From an uncultured Schaedlerella sp. (GTDB lineage: Bacteria > Bacillota > Clostridia > Lachnospirales > Lachnospiraceae): a stretch of 64,000 bases of DNA. Under the pieces are notes generated by a model, which saw nothing but the letters and a program-made list of their open reading frames with translations, had not been told where the DNA came from and made no database searches. Of the stretch, positions 16,572 through 25,524 are shown piece by piece. A program made the translations under genes and the position numbers. Positions within the stretch are counted from its first letter, which is position 1. Every line of letters starts with the position of its first letter. Location: NCBI GenBank assembly GCA_934435195.1, contig CAKSAJ010000005.1:81828-145827 (forward strand), written 5' to 3'.

Positions 16572-17729
16572 TTAAAAAATTGTTTCACTGAGATGTTTAT
16601 ATACCCGTTCACAACGGATGATATCATCAATATCCACCCATTCATCCGGCTGATGTGCACACTCCAGATTTCCCGGACCATAGGACATACAATTGTGATT
16701 GCCTAATTTTCCTGCTATCACAGCTGTATCTGTATATCCCGGAAATGGTGCAACCTCAGGCTCTTGTTTTGTAACAACCAGACAAGATTTTTTAAGTGCT
16801 GCAAGCAGCGGTGAATTATCATCTTTTTCTATATAAGGACGATCTCCTGTAATTGTGTATGTAACTGAAATTCCAGATACAACTTCTTTCGCTCTCTCAA
16901 TTGCTTTTTCTAAAAGCTCTGTTGTTTTCTGCGTGTTTGTCGGCGGAACCAGTCTCAGATCAATCCATAATTTGCACGCATCCGGCACAACATACGGTCG
17001 GTATCCGCCTTGAATCTGCCCGAAAGTCACTGTCGATTTTCCAAGATCTGGGTGTGTTGGAACCTGTTCCATCTCTTTATGAAATGTATGTATAATCTCC
17101 GCCATAGCTGCAATGGCATCTGCTCCCTTCCATGGTGTGCTTGCATGTGCTGTATGTCCCTGCACATCTACTTCGTACCAGGTACGCCCCTTATGTGCCA
17201 CCTGAATCATTCCATTTGTCGGCTCTGCATCAACAATCCAGTCATCTTTTCCTACCCATCCTGATTTAATGCATTGTTCCGATCCTCTCATAAAATCTTC
17301 TTCATCTACTGTACAGATTAATTTTAATGTACGTTTAGGTTTTTTATGTTTCTGCTGTGCTAATGCAGCTGCATGCACAAATGCCGTCGTACAGCATGCA
17401 AGACCGGATTTCATATCGCAGGCACCTCTGCCATAAATTTTATTATCCTGTTCTAATGCACGAAATGGTGGCAATGTCCACCCATCTCCTACAACCACGG
17501 TATCCATATGACAAATGAATATAAGAGCCGGCAATGTTTGATCTGTTCCTAAAAGCTCTGCACACAAATTAAATCTGCCCGGCAACACTTCCTCTTCTTT
17601 TAATTCTACTCCCGGTAATTTTAATATTTCTTTCAGATAATCTTTAATTTCTCTCTCATATGTACCTGGATCTGTACTTTCAATCTGCACAAGTTCTTTT
17701 GTTAATTGAACTGCCTGAATCTGTTTCAT
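16572..17729 (-). CDS. M20 family metallohydrolase (ArgE/DapE/ACY1 type)
   Basis: This is a zinc-dependent deacylase or peptidase of about 385 residues. Metal ligands are recognisable: FICHMDTVVVGDGW (first His/Asp), YGRGACDMKSG (bridging Asp), CTVDEEDFMRGSEQ (catalytic Glu pair) and DAEPTNGM. A dimerisation/lid domain follows from about residue 180 (AHKGRTWYEVDVQGHTAHAS). The open frame extends 29 codons upstream, but GGGAGGAAGTAAA precedes the ATG at 17729. Substrate is not assignable; the sequence is equally compatible with acetylornithine-, succinyl-DAP- or acyl-amino-acid-type activity. It sits between the sortase locus and the ABC pair. Confidence 0.88.
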   Translation of the reverse strand: MKQIQAVQLTKELVQIESTDPGTYEREIKDYLKEILKLPGVELKEEEVLPGRFNLCAELLGTDQTLPALIFICHMDTVVVGDGWTLPPFRALEQDNKIYGRGACDMKSGLACCTTAFVHAAALAQQKHKKPKRTLKLICTVDEEDFMRGSEQCIKSGWVGKDDWIVDAEPTNGMIQVAHKGRTWYEVDVQGHTAHASTPWKGADAIAAMAEIIHTFHKEMEQVPTHPDLGKSTVTFGQIQGGYRPYVVPDACKLWIDLRLVPPTNTQKTTELLEKAIERAKEVVSGISVTYTITGDRPYIEKDDNSPLLAALKKSCLVVTKQEPEVAPFPGYTDTAVIAGKLGNHNCMSYGPGNLECAHQPDEWVDIDDIIRCERVYKHLSETIF

Positions 17730-17812
17730 TTTACTTCCTCCCATTGAACGCCCTATTTTTATGTTCATAAGATAACTATAGAATCTTAAATAATAAAAGG
17801 CAAGAGGTTTTA

Positions 17813-18481
17813 TCAAAATGCTGTCCGCTCATCTACAACCATGCAATTTACTACCAACCTTTCCGATGTTACTTCATATCCGATACAAGTCGCCAATGTC
17901 ACGATCTGACCTTCTGATTCATCCCACTGCTTTTGAAAAATATCATTCGTATTTTCACAAACAAATACGTTTTCTACTTGAAGTTTTTTTGTTTTAGAAG
18001 GAGTATACAAATACAATTCGCGATTTGTTTCTGTAAAAACACTATTCTGAAATTCATGCAATCTGCCAAACATCTGCCCGGATGCAGTATTATGTCCAAA
18101 CAGACAGATATGTTTATCCGTCAACATATCGTCTGTATATGCCCAGGTAAAAATAGAACCAAGCGGACTGTATTCTCCTTCAAAATTTCTCGTCAAATAT
18201 ATTGTATCATTTTCGCCTTTTAAAACCGGCGCATCTACTTCAATCTGCGGAATATAAATCCATCCTACAATGTCTTTGTTTATTTTTTTCAATGCTGCAA
18301 AATCTACCCTTCTTCTCATAGGACTTTCCGGTAATCCTGTATCAATTACATTTTGAACAATCTCTTCTTTTTTTATCATCTCTTCTATATACGGCTGATA
18401 TTCCTTCACCGCAATGCTAAAAAACAAAAGACCGCCGACAAATAAAAGACCGATTATACTCATTGTAATTTTATTCCTCAT
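17813..18481 (-). CDS. srtB: class B sortase of the pilus locus
   Basis: This is a membrane-anchored transpeptidase, 222 residues. An N-terminal membrane segment (ITMSIIGLLFVGGLLFFSIA) is followed by the sortase B fold: NKDIVGWIYIPQIEVDAPVL, catalytic His in CLFGHNTASG, catalytic Cys in IVTLATCIGYE, and Arg in SERLVV. It is the last gene of the five-gene pilus unit and overlaps the minor pilin gene by 11 bases. The start is taken at the ATG with AAAGGA just upstream, not the upstream TTG. The inference is that it handles the PQTG-bearing minor pilin, or anchors the finished pilus, while the class C enzyme polymerises the backbone. Confidence 0.88.
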   Translation of the reverse strand: MRNKITMSIIGLLFVGGLLFFSIAVKEYQPYIEEMIKKEEIVQNVIDTGLPESPMRRRVDFAALKKINKDIVGWIYIPQIEVDAPVLKGENDTIYLTRNFEGEYSPLGSIFTWAYTDDMLTDKHICLFGHNTASGQMFGRLHEFQNSVFTETNRELYLYTPSKTKKLQVENVFVCENTNDIFQKQWDESEGQIVTLATCIGYEVTSERLVVNCMVVDERTAF

Positions 18482-19118
18482 TTTTCCTTTCTTTTCTCCA
18501 TTCAACAGCTACGATAATTCCTGCTGAGATAAAACCTATTCCCAGTATAGCCCATTTCCATACTCCTGTTTTCAGTCCTGTCTGCGGTGCCATATCCTTT
18601 CCGACCTTTTCTATCGGTACATGCTTTGGCGACACCTTTATTTCATAAGACATTTTTCCTTCTGTTTCATCCCAACTTGGCAATGCTACGATCATCGGAG
18701 TAATTAAATCATATTCATTACTTTTTTCTGCCTGTATAAAATAAATTCCTTCATCTAATTGTTCAAATACCACTTTTCCTGTTGCATCTGTTTGTCTGTT
18801 TTGTTCCGGTTCTACCCCAAATGCTTCCAGATGTTTGGATACACGCTCTAACTCTAAAGATGTTTTTATGTTATTTAAATCAATTCCTGCTGACTCATAT
18901 CCCGGGAGTATTTTATACCCTCCATTTTCAATCTCTCCGATTTTTGTACATCCAAAAACAATTCCTTCTCTTTTCATATTTATTTTCCAATCTTCCGGCA
19001 ATGTCATCTGTATCATCCCAGTCTGCTCCTGTTCAAATGCCGCCAATACCGGAAATGACTGAAATACTGCAAATAACATCGCAATTCCTACCCCTAATAT
19101 TTTCCTTTTGTGTTTCAT
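18471..19118 (-). CDS. minor (basal-type) pilin with PQTG sorting motif
   Basis: The 215-residue precursor has an N-terminal signal peptide (ILGVGIAMLFAVFQSFPVLA). A single immunoglobulin-like domain follows, ending in GIYFIQAEKS and ITPMIVALPSWDE, like small Cna-B/FctB-type pilins. The C-terminus has APQTG, a hydrophobic segment (WAILGIGFISAGIIVAV) and a WRKERKNEE tail. PQTG replaces the LPxTG seen in the two larger pilins, which suggests recognition by the adjacent class B sortase. Its start overlaps the class C sortase stop by four bases. The basal/anchor role is inferred from size, position and motif. Confidence 0.82.
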   Translation of the reverse strand: MKHKRKILGVGIAMLFAVFQSFPVLAAFEQEQTGMIQMTLPEDWKINMKREGIVFGCTKIGEIENGGYKILPGYESAGIDLNNIKTSLELERVSKHLEAFGVEPEQNRQTDATGKVVFEQLDEGIYFIQAEKSNEYDLITPMIVALPSWDETEGKMSYEIKVSPKHVPIEKVGKDMAPQTGLKTGVWKWAILGIGFISAGIIVAVEWRKERKNEE

Positions 19119-19981
19119 CTGTTCTTCTCCCTCTTCTTTCTTCTCCTCTGTCTTCGATATGTCTGTATTCTATTTTTAATTTGTATTACTCCTACACTGG
19201 CCACAAACAGGATGGGAAATACTGTAATTATAATTTCCCGTACAGAAGGAAACTGTGGTTTAATTTTTATATATTCTTTTTCTTTGTAGTCTACCCTGTG
19301 TCCTGTGACGATCAACCTGTGACTGTTTATTCCAAAAGGCGTACACGTAACAAGCGATACCAGATCTTTTTCAGCTTTTATCTCCATCCATGCAGTGTCT
19401 TCTGGTTTTACAACCATAATTTCTTCTACCTTATACGCCATCACTTCTTTGTAGGTATGTATAAAAAATAAATCTCCGTTCTTCATTTCATCAAGACGAA
19501 CCAGTAATTTCGAACTTGGAAGTCCTCTGTGTCCTGTCAATACACTATGTGTATTTTCTCCTCCTATCGGAAGACTTGTACCTTCCAGATGTCCGATTCC
19601 ATTAGATAAAACTTCATCTGTAGTTCCATGATATATTGGAAGTTCTACTTGGATTTTGGGAATTTCAAGACTTCCCATAATATCTGTCCCATGAATATTT
19701 AATAACTCTTCATATTTCTTTTCTTCCGTTTCCTCTACAATTCCACCCTTTGCCTGAAACAACATTTCATTATATTCATTTGCCTGCCTCCACTTCTCTT
19801 CTATTTCTTTTTCATTCTCTTTTTCCATTGTCTGCCGATATGTTGCGACAGCATCCGCCTGATGCTGCCGCTCAACCACATTACTGATAATCGGAAATAC
19901 ACAGATTAAAAATCCAGCCCAAAACAGTAAGTTTCGAAGCCTCTTTCCTTTCTTTTCTGATTGTCTTTTTTTCTTTATCAT
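19115..19981 (-). CDS. srtC: class C (pilin-polymerising) sortase
   Basis: This transpeptidase joins pilin subunits. It has 288 residues with membrane segments at both ends (LLFWAGFLICVFPIIS and IIITVFPILFVASVGVI), the class C topology. IMGSLEIPKIQVELPIYHG opens the fold; catalytic His is in LTGHRGLPSS, catalytic Cys in LVTCTPFGINSHRL and Arg follows in the same segment. The usual class C lid motif DPF/DPW/DPY is not seen in the expected region between residues 75 and 100. It lies three bases after the backbone pilin gene. Confidence 0.92.
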   Translation of the reverse strand: MIKKKRQSEKKGKRLRNLLFWAGFLICVFPIISNVVERQHQADAVATYRQTMEKENEKEIEEKWRQANEYNEMLFQAKGGIVEETEEKKYEELLNIHGTDIMGSLEIPKIQVELPIYHGTTDEVLSNGIGHLEGTSLPIGGENTHSVLTGHRGLPSSKLLVRLDEMKNGDLFFIHTYKEVMAYKVEEIMVVKPEDTAWMEIKAEKDLVSLVTCTPFGINSHRLIVTGHRVDYKEKEYIKIKPQFPSVREIIITVFPILFVASVGVIQIKNRIQTYRRQRRRKKREKNR

Positions 19982-19984
19982 ATC

Positions 19985-21865
19985 TTATCGTTTTCGTTTG
20001 CTGCTTAATACTGCAACTGTCATTAAAATACTTCCACTTAAGACCATGATCAGAACAACTGGTGTTCCTGTAACCGGAAGCTTACTTCCAACCTGATTTA
20101 TTACGGTCAGATTAATTGTTCCTTCTTCGGCATTTGTTTTCAATTCCTTCTCTTCACTATGTATAATACCACTGTAAAATGAATCTACTTTAGCCTTCAC
20201 ATTTAGACTTTTTAATACTGTATCATTTGCTCCGCTTCCCTTCACATAATGGTCTCTATCATCTGTAAATATTGCTTTTATCTCAAGCTTAACCGGATCC
20301 TTTAACAAGCGATAGCCTGCAGGTGCCTTTGTTTCTTTTAGGTAATACGTTCCAGAATCCAGACCGTAAATTTCAAATTGTCCATTTTCCGGTGAAACCA
20401 TCTCGACAGCACGTTCAAATTTATTTCCACCGACATGATCCGTTCCTCCGACTGCATCTCGATTTACAACTGCGTACCCCTCTTTTTCCTTTCTTACATA
20501 CACTTCATTTTGACAAGCTTCATCACTATATAAACGGAATTTTGCACCTGCCAATGTTTTCTGATAATTATTTACTTTTTGCACCTGCAATTTATATGTA
20601 AAACATACGACTGTATCCCATGGTGTAAATCCTCTGCTGCTTCCTCCATCGTTCGAATCCGGATTATTTGAAAATTCTAAACGGACATCATTTTCAATTC
20701 CCGGTCTTCCTATTTTCTGTACTGCCCTGTCATTTAATATTGCCTTATAACTCAGAGTTACTTTCTGATCATAAATATTTTCCTGTTCCGAATTAAATCT
20801 TGGAAATTCTCTATCTACAATACTTTTTATATCTGGTATTGAAATTTGAAACGTGTCGCCATTACTCGGCATTGTGTTGAGCAGATATTCAGATTCTTTT
20901 AATGTATATTCTTTTTTCCGGGTATCGGAAATGTTTCCTGAGATTGTGATTTTTACAGTGTCTTTAAGAAATGTTAATGCATCATCCATTCTGTCATGCC
21001 ATGCATAATAGTATGTACGATAACCATTCATATTAGAAATATTAGATTCATATCGATATGGTACAAATTGACCGATTTCAAAATCCCCAATGTCATTCCA
21101 TCGGTTTGGATCTTTTATATTTTCATTTGCCTCATCTTCCTGTACTTGTTTAGCAATTACCGGATAATCTGATTTAATTGATATGCTTGCTGTCGGATTT
21201 GCTGTATTAACCATGCATAATGAACTTGCTGAAGATGTATTACTCACATCTGTCACCTCATCAATAATGTAATACCCATATGCCATTCCTCTGATTTGAA
21301 TAACATTATCCGGTCTCACCCCTCTTACTTCTACGCAATCTGAATTTACCGAAAGCTTCTCTAATTCATCTCTTAACTCTTCGACAAAATATCGAAATTC
21401 ACTGTAGGTTCCTTCTTCTTTTTGTTCTGCCTTTGCTCCCTCTACTTGATTTGCATTTAATGACTGTATATAATCGATTGCCATATACTCTGTCACCTGT
21501 TCCGGGGTTGTTTTCTTTCCCTTTTTTGTTAATGCTTTTGCCGTCACATTTTTCAGTGCTGTCTCACAATTGGAATTCCATGTATAATTAACCGATTCTC
21601 CGTCTCTGGCGTTCTCTGCTAAAAATAACTGATATATACGGAATTTTTTTCCTACCAGGTTCTGCCCTTCATTTCCTTTTATCGTAATCACCGCTTCTCT
21701 GTTCCCTAGAACTGCAACTCCACCCTGGGTGTAAACTGGACTTTTATCCTCAGCCTTTACAATTGGAACCAGTTCCTGTAATGGCGTCCCCGGTATCACG
21801 GGCGCCATCCCGCTTAATAACATCACTCCTGCCATTCCTAGTACAATATTTTTACTCATCTTCAT
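19985..21865 (-). CDS. major backbone pilin (SpaA/FctA-like, LPVTG anchor)
   Basis: The 626-residue precursor has a signal peptide (GMAGVMLLSGMAPVIPG). Several immunoglobulin-like domains that would form isopeptide bonds follow. The C-terminal Cna-B domain contains the E-box GTYYLKETKAPAGYRLL. The sorting signal is KLPVTGTPVVLIMV, then a hydrophobic stretch and SSKRKR. Size and domain order fit the polymer subunit of a class C sortase pilus. It is the second gene of the locus, 28 bases after the tip protein. The pilin-motif lysine used for cross-linking cannot be fixed by eye. Confidence 0.9.
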   Translation of the reverse strand: MKMSKNIVLGMAGVMLLSGMAPVIPGTPLQELVPIVKAEDKSPVYTQGGVAVLGNREAVITIKGNEGQNLVGKKFRIYQLFLAENARDGESVNYTWNSNCETALKNVTAKALTKKGKKTTPEQVTEYMAIDYIQSLNANQVEGAKAEQKEEGTYSEFRYFVEELRDELEKLSVNSDCVEVRGVRPDNVIQIRGMAYGYYIIDEVTDVSNTSSASSLCMVNTANPTASISIKSDYPVIAKQVQEDEANENIKDPNRWNDIGDFEIGQFVPYRYESNISNMNGYRTYYYAWHDRMDDALTFLKDTVKITISGNISDTRKKEYTLKESEYLLNTMPSNGDTFQISIPDIKSIVDREFPRFNSEQENIYDQKVTLSYKAILNDRAVQKIGRPGIENDVRLEFSNNPDSNDGGSSRGFTPWDTVVCFTYKLQVQKVNNYQKTLAGAKFRLYSDEACQNEVYVRKEKEGYAVVNRDAVGGTDHVGGNKFERAVEMVSPENGQFEIYGLDSGTYYLKETKAPAGYRLLKDPVKLEIKAIFTDDRDHYVKGSGANDTVLKSLNVKAKVDSFYSGIIHSEEKELKTNAEEGTINLTVINQVGSKLPVTGTPVVLIMVLSGSILMTVAVLSSKRKR

Positions 21866-21893
21866 AATTTTTTATCTCACTTTCTTGTTTATC

Positions 21894-24152
21894 TTATTTT
21901 TTATAAGGCGTCTTCCACCATATCGCTCCTAACACACATGCGATACCTGCAGTCAAAATCAAAAGATTCCAATTACTTCCTGTTTTAGGCAATTTGTTCC
22001 CTTTATAATTTACAACTTCAATTGTTACAATTCGCTCCGCTTTTGTTCCTGATATAATGCTTTTACTATCCTCCAACTGATATATTTTCTGATCAATCTG
22101 ACAGGTAAATATATTTTCCATTGGATTACTTGCTACTGATATTTCGTATATTTTATCACTTCCATCTAAATTCACTGGAATTCTGTAACCTTGTGGAGCC
22201 TTTGTCTCCTTTATAAAATATGTTTCTCCTACTGCAAGTCCTTCAAACTTTGCTTCCCCATTTTCATTGGTTTTACTACATGTAATTTTCTGTTTACATT
22301 CTTTATCCTGATACAAAGTGAATTCAGCATCTTTTAACTTTTTACCATCTTCATTTTTCTTATCTATCAAAAGCTTATATGGAGCACAAACATCTTCTAC
22401 CCGTAATGCAGCTCCCATCACCGTCTTCTCAAACTGTATTTTTCCATTTTGTACTGTCGAAGTATTTTCCTTCAATTCAATTTGATTATTTCCTGAAATT
22501 TGAAATCTGATTTTTCCCGGATTCCTTGTATAACCATCTGGTACAAAAGATTCTTCTACCATATGTTCACCACGAGTCAATCCTTTTAATGCCGCCTTTC
22601 CTTGCCCATCCGTCGTTACTTCTTCTCTGCTTCCATCAGGCATTGTATGAACAAATTTTGCCCCGGCTATTGGTGTCATTGTTTCTTTTTGAATCTTAAC
22701 GATATCCAATGTTAGAACCTGTTCCGAAATCTGAGCAGTCTGATAACTGTCTACGATTTCTTCTCCTTTATTCTCACTTGTTATTTTCCGTATGATTACT
22801 TCTGGATTGATCTGATATCCTTCCGGAGCAGCAATTTCCTGTATTACAACCGTTCCTAGTGGAAATGCAATTTCACCATTGTCCATTGTATAAAATTCAT
22901 CGCCTGATTCCCGATATTCCTTCCGCAATTTTCCAATGCCTTCTGAATCTGTCCGTATTACCCAGGAACGGACAGGTTTCATTCCCTGTTGTTGCGGGTC
23001 TGATTCATAATTTCCAGCATAAAACTTCACATCAAACAATGCCCCTTCGAAAGTCCCATTGCCTTGTGGTACATTTTGCTGAGTCTCTGCATCCACCTTT
23101 TTCAATAAAATTTCAACTGGGTTCATCGTTGGTGCGTCTGACACTCTAACAACTGCTGTTTCTCCTGAACGAATTGTCACATTGTATACAGTATGATTCC
23201 AGGCATACCCTTCCGGCACTTTAATTTCTTTCACCCAATATGTATTTGCATCTAATTGTGCTACATTTGAATTTCCGTCTTTATCTGTAGTTAGAGTTGC
23301 CACTTGATTTGTACACGCCTGATCCGTATAAACCCCATAAACCGCACCGTTGAGACTATAGCAGGTATTCCCGTTTGTAATTCCCGGCTTTGTCGATGTC
23401 TTCAACACTCTTACATTTCCTTTTGGTGCACGCTCTACCCACACAATATCCTGCTGTGCATTGTAGGCAACATACGTTTTATATTCCGACATATATCTTT
23501 GCAAAGTCCCGTTTGTCGCCATCTGATTTTGGGTTACAGCAACCATGTTTTTAATTCCCTGTGCCATTGAAGCAGATAAACCTGTCAAACTGCCACAATA
23601 CGCATACCCAACTGCCGCATGGCAATATGCATAGGTGTTTCTATCTCTTTCATTGAAAATATTTTTCCCTAGATTTTCATATAATTCTGGAATTACATAA
23701 CATAAAATCAATGCTTTAATTATGTCACTGTTTAACTCTGATACACTGAATGTTCCACTTGGTGTCGTCGAATTTGGCTCTGCACAAAATCCAAGGTATG
23801 TCCCTGTTTGTGTCTTCACACTAAATTCACATGTCCCCCACGAGCCATACGAATGTCCTGCTCCCGGAGTAATCACTGCCGAAGACCCCACCGCAGACAA
23901 TAACATAATTCCTTCTTCTGCTTCCTCTGGATTTTCTTCCTCCAAGTGACTTTCTTCCTGATCAATATATGCTTCTCCTATCACCTCGCCTTTTCCATAT
24001 TTTCCTAATTCTTCTTCCGGGATCATCGACTCTAATTCCGTCTTAATGTTTTGTAAATCTTCTGATTCATCAATTGCTACGGCCGGAAGAATTGATTGCA
24101 GTAACAAGATAATCGTTCCTGTTATTGCGAATAGAACCTTTCCCTTCTTCAT
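21894..24152 (-). CDS. pilus tip adhesin with repeated Cna-B domains (LPKTG anchor)
   Basis: This is a 752-residue cell-wall protein. A signal peptide (LLQSILPAVAIDE) precedes an N-terminal domain (about 85-240) with GSWGTCEFSVKT, LGFCAEPN and several more cysteines, resembling the thioester/TQXA-type head of Gram-positive adhesins. Four or five Cna-B repeats follow; four E-boxes are clear: WVKEIKVPEGY, VIQEIAAPEGY, MVEESFVPDGY and FIKETKAPQGYRIP. The sorting signal is KLPKTGSNWNLLIL, then a hydrophobic stretch and WWKTPYKK. The ATG has AAGGAGGAAA upstream. First gene and large head domain indicate a tip adhesin. The thioester assignment is tentative. Confidence 0.88.
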   Translation of the reverse strand: MKKGKVLFAITGTIILLLQSILPAVAIDESEDLQNIKTELESMIPEEELGKYGKGEVIGEAYIDQEESHLEEENPEEAEEGIMLLSAVGSSAVITPGAGHSYGSWGTCEFSVKTQTGTYLGFCAEPNSTTPSGTFSVSELNSDIIKALILCYVIPELYENLGKNIFNERDRNTYAYCHAAVGYAYCGSLTGLSASMAQGIKNMVAVTQNQMATNGTLQRYMSEYKTYVAYNAQQDIVWVERAPKGNVRVLKTSTKPGITNGNTCYSLNGAVYGVYTDQACTNQVATLTTDKDGNSNVAQLDANTYWVKEIKVPEGYAWNHTVYNVTIRSGETAVVRVSDAPTMNPVEILLKKVDAETQQNVPQGNGTFEGALFDVKFYAGNYESDPQQQGMKPVRSWVIRTDSEGIGKLRKEYRESGDEFYTMDNGEIAFPLGTVVIQEIAAPEGYQINPEVIIRKITSENKGEEIVDSYQTAQISEQVLTLDIVKIQKETMTPIAGAKFVHTMPDGSREEVTTDGQGKAALKGLTRGEHMVEESFVPDGYTRNPGKIRFQISGNNQIELKENTSTVQNGKIQFEKTVMGAALRVEDVCAPYKLLIDKKNEDGKKLKDAEFTLYQDKECKQKITCSKTNENGEAKFEGLAVGETYFIKETKAPQGYRIPVNLDGSDKIYEISVASNPMENIFTCQIDQKIYQLEDSKSIISGTKAERIVTIEVVNYKGNKLPKTGSNWNLLILTAGIACVLGAIWWKTPYKK

Positions 24153-24174
24153 ATATTTCCTCCTTCTTCAATCA

Positions 24175-24207
24175 TTAAAACAGTAAGAAAGAGAATCTGA
24201 CACTCAT
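24175..24207 (-). CDS. 10-codon leader ORF of the pilus operon
   Basis: ATG at 24207 reads MSVRFSFLLF then TAA, with a strong AGGAGG seven bases upstream. It stops 22 bases before the adhesin start, which has its own AAGGAGG site. It lies within the predicted 150-base leader. A role in translational coupling, attenuation or mRNA protection is inferred; chance cannot be excluded. Confidence 0.5.
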   Translation of the reverse strand: MSVRFSFLLF

Positions 24208-24309
24208 AGGCATTCCTCCTTTGTCTATTCGTTTTTAATCAAACATTGAAATAAGCTGGCGATCTGCCATAGATATTAGAATTTATTAGAATGTTTGAGT
24301 TGTGATTGC

Positions 24310-24338
24310 ATCATAGCATAATAAAAAACATATCACAA
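24310..24338 (-). promoter_or_regulatory. extended -10 promoter of the pilus operon
   Basis: Minus strand TTGTGA (24338-24333), a 17-base spacer ending in TGC, and TATGAT (24315-24310), giving an extended TGnTATGAT box. The predicted start near 24303 gives a leader of about 150 bases including the 10-codon ORF. Confidence 0.65.
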
Positions 24339-24357
24339 GATGCTTTTTTATTTTTGT

Positions 24358-24386
24358 AAACAATTACTAAAAATCAGTAATTGTTT
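24358..24386. promoter_or_regulatory. 11-bp perfect dyad upstream of the pilus promoter
   Basis: AAACAATTACT-7-AGTAATTGTTT is a perfect inverted repeat, its near edge about 20 bases upstream of the -35 box. This position suits an activator or repressor site. No cognate regulator gene is adjacent. Confidence 0.5.
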
Positions 24387-24444
24387 TGGTGTATGTTTAA
24401 GGAACAAAGAATGTACATCCTACTGGATGCTTTTTATTACATAG

Positions 24445-24478
24445 AAAAAAGGTGTAGATCTAACTTGAATCTACACCT
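24445..24478 (-). terminator. terminator after tRNA-Thr
   Basis: AGGTGTAGAT-9-ATCTACACCT, a perfect 10-bp hairpin followed by TTTTTT on the minus strand, begins eight bases after the tRNA 3' end. Confidence 0.9.
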
Positions 24479-24485
24479 CTATACA

Positions 24486-24557
24486 GCCGAAAATCGGACT
24501 TGAACCGACGACCCCTTCATTACGAGTGAAGTGCTCTACCAACTGAGCTATTTCGGC
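24486..24557 (-). tRNA. tRNA-Thr (anticodon CGT)
   Basis: The 72-base cloverleaf has acceptor arms GCCGAAA and TTTCGGC, D-arm AGCTCAGTTGGTAGAGC, and anticodon arm CTTCA-CTCGTAA-TGAAG giving CGT, which reads ACG. The T-arm is GTCGGTTCAAGTCCGAT. The CCA end is not encoded. It stands alone with its own promoter and terminator between mscS and the pilus locus. Confidence 0.97.
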
Positions 24558-24581
24558 ATTGGTTTTATAGCAACCTCGTAT

Positions 24582-24610
24582 ATTATATCGTCTTTTCTTA
24601 AGAATTTCAA
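24582..24610 (-). promoter_or_regulatory. promoter of tRNA-Thr
   Basis: Minus strand TTGAAA (24610-24605), a 17-base spacer and perfect TATAAT (24587-24582), followed by a start near 24575, about 18 bases ahead of the tRNA. Confidence 0.8.
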
Positions 24611-24617
24611 CTGTTTT

Positions 24618-25505
24618 TTATTCTTTTTCTTGCATATGCACAGTCAACTGGTTATATGGAATCTCAATTCCTTCTTCATCAAAGGTCAATTTTATCTGTT
24701 CCAGAAGTTCCCATCTTGTATCCCAGTATTTTTCCATCTTCACATAAGCACGGATTCCCAAAACTACGGAACTGTCTGCCAATGAGTCCACAAATACCTT
24801 CCAGTCTTCATTTGTCAATATATCTTTGTGACTAAGCAATAATCTTTCCAGAATTTCTTTTGCTTTCTTCAAATCTGATTCATATGAAATCCCAACCTTC
24901 AAATCCAGTCTTCGTTCATCACGCTCTGTCACATTTGTCAGACTGTTATTCATAAGTTTTCCATTTGGAATCACGATCACCTTGTTCTCAATCGTCATCA
25001 ATTTTGTATAGAAAATTTTAATTTCTTTTACTGTACCTTCATTCTTATTCGTATCCTCGATAATGTAATCTCCGACAGTAAACGGTCTCAGCAACAAAAT
25101 CATGATGCCACCTGCAAAATTTGTTATAAAATCCTGCAATGCCAGTGATACACCCACACCTGCTGATGCAAATAACACGGTTATTGATGATAATTCAATT
25201 CCCAGATTTCCTGCAATGATAATAATTAATAATATATATAATCCGAATTTTACCATAGAATCTACAAATGTTGCAATTCCGGCATCTGTTTCTTTTACCT
25301 GAAAGGAATAACGGATACTTTTACGAATCCATTTTATAATCACACGTCCTATCATAAATATGATGATTGCAATGATTATTTTTATACCTAAGTTTATCAA
25401 ATTCGGTATATGTTCTTGTATATAGTTGCTGAACTGACTCATATTTTCTGTCACTTCATTTACGGATGCTTCCGCTGACTGCTGAAGCTCATCTGTCGTT
25501 GTCAT
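24618..25505 (-). CDS. mscS: small-conductance mechanosensitive channel (MscS family)
   Basis: This membrane channel releases solutes on hypo-osmotic shock. It has 295 residues with three transmembrane segments in the first 130. The pore-lining helix includes LFASAGVGVSLALQDFITNF and the following GGIMILLLRPFTVGDYI loop, both canonical for MscS. The cytoplasmic beta/alpha-beta vestibule follows (KVIVIPNGKLMNNSLTN). AGGAGGG is seven bases upstream of the ATG. It lies just downstream of the PgeF-type gene (19 bases). Confidence 0.93.
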   Translation of the reverse strand: MTTTDELQQSAEASVNEVTENMSQFSNYIQEHIPNLINLGIKIIIAIIIFMIGRVIIKWIRKSIRYSFQVKETDAGIATFVDSMVKFGLYILLIIIIAGNLGIELSSITVLFASAGVGVSLALQDFITNFAGGIMILLLRPFTVGDYIIEDTNKNEGTVKEIKIFYTKLMTIENKVIVIPNGKLMNNSLTNVTERDERRLDLKVGISYESDLKKAKEILERLLLSHKDILTNEDWKVFVDSLADSSVVLGIRAYVKMEKYWDTRWELLEQIKLTFDEEGIEIPYNQLTVHMQEKE

Positions 25506-25524
25506 ATGCTGCCCTCCTGTCGCC

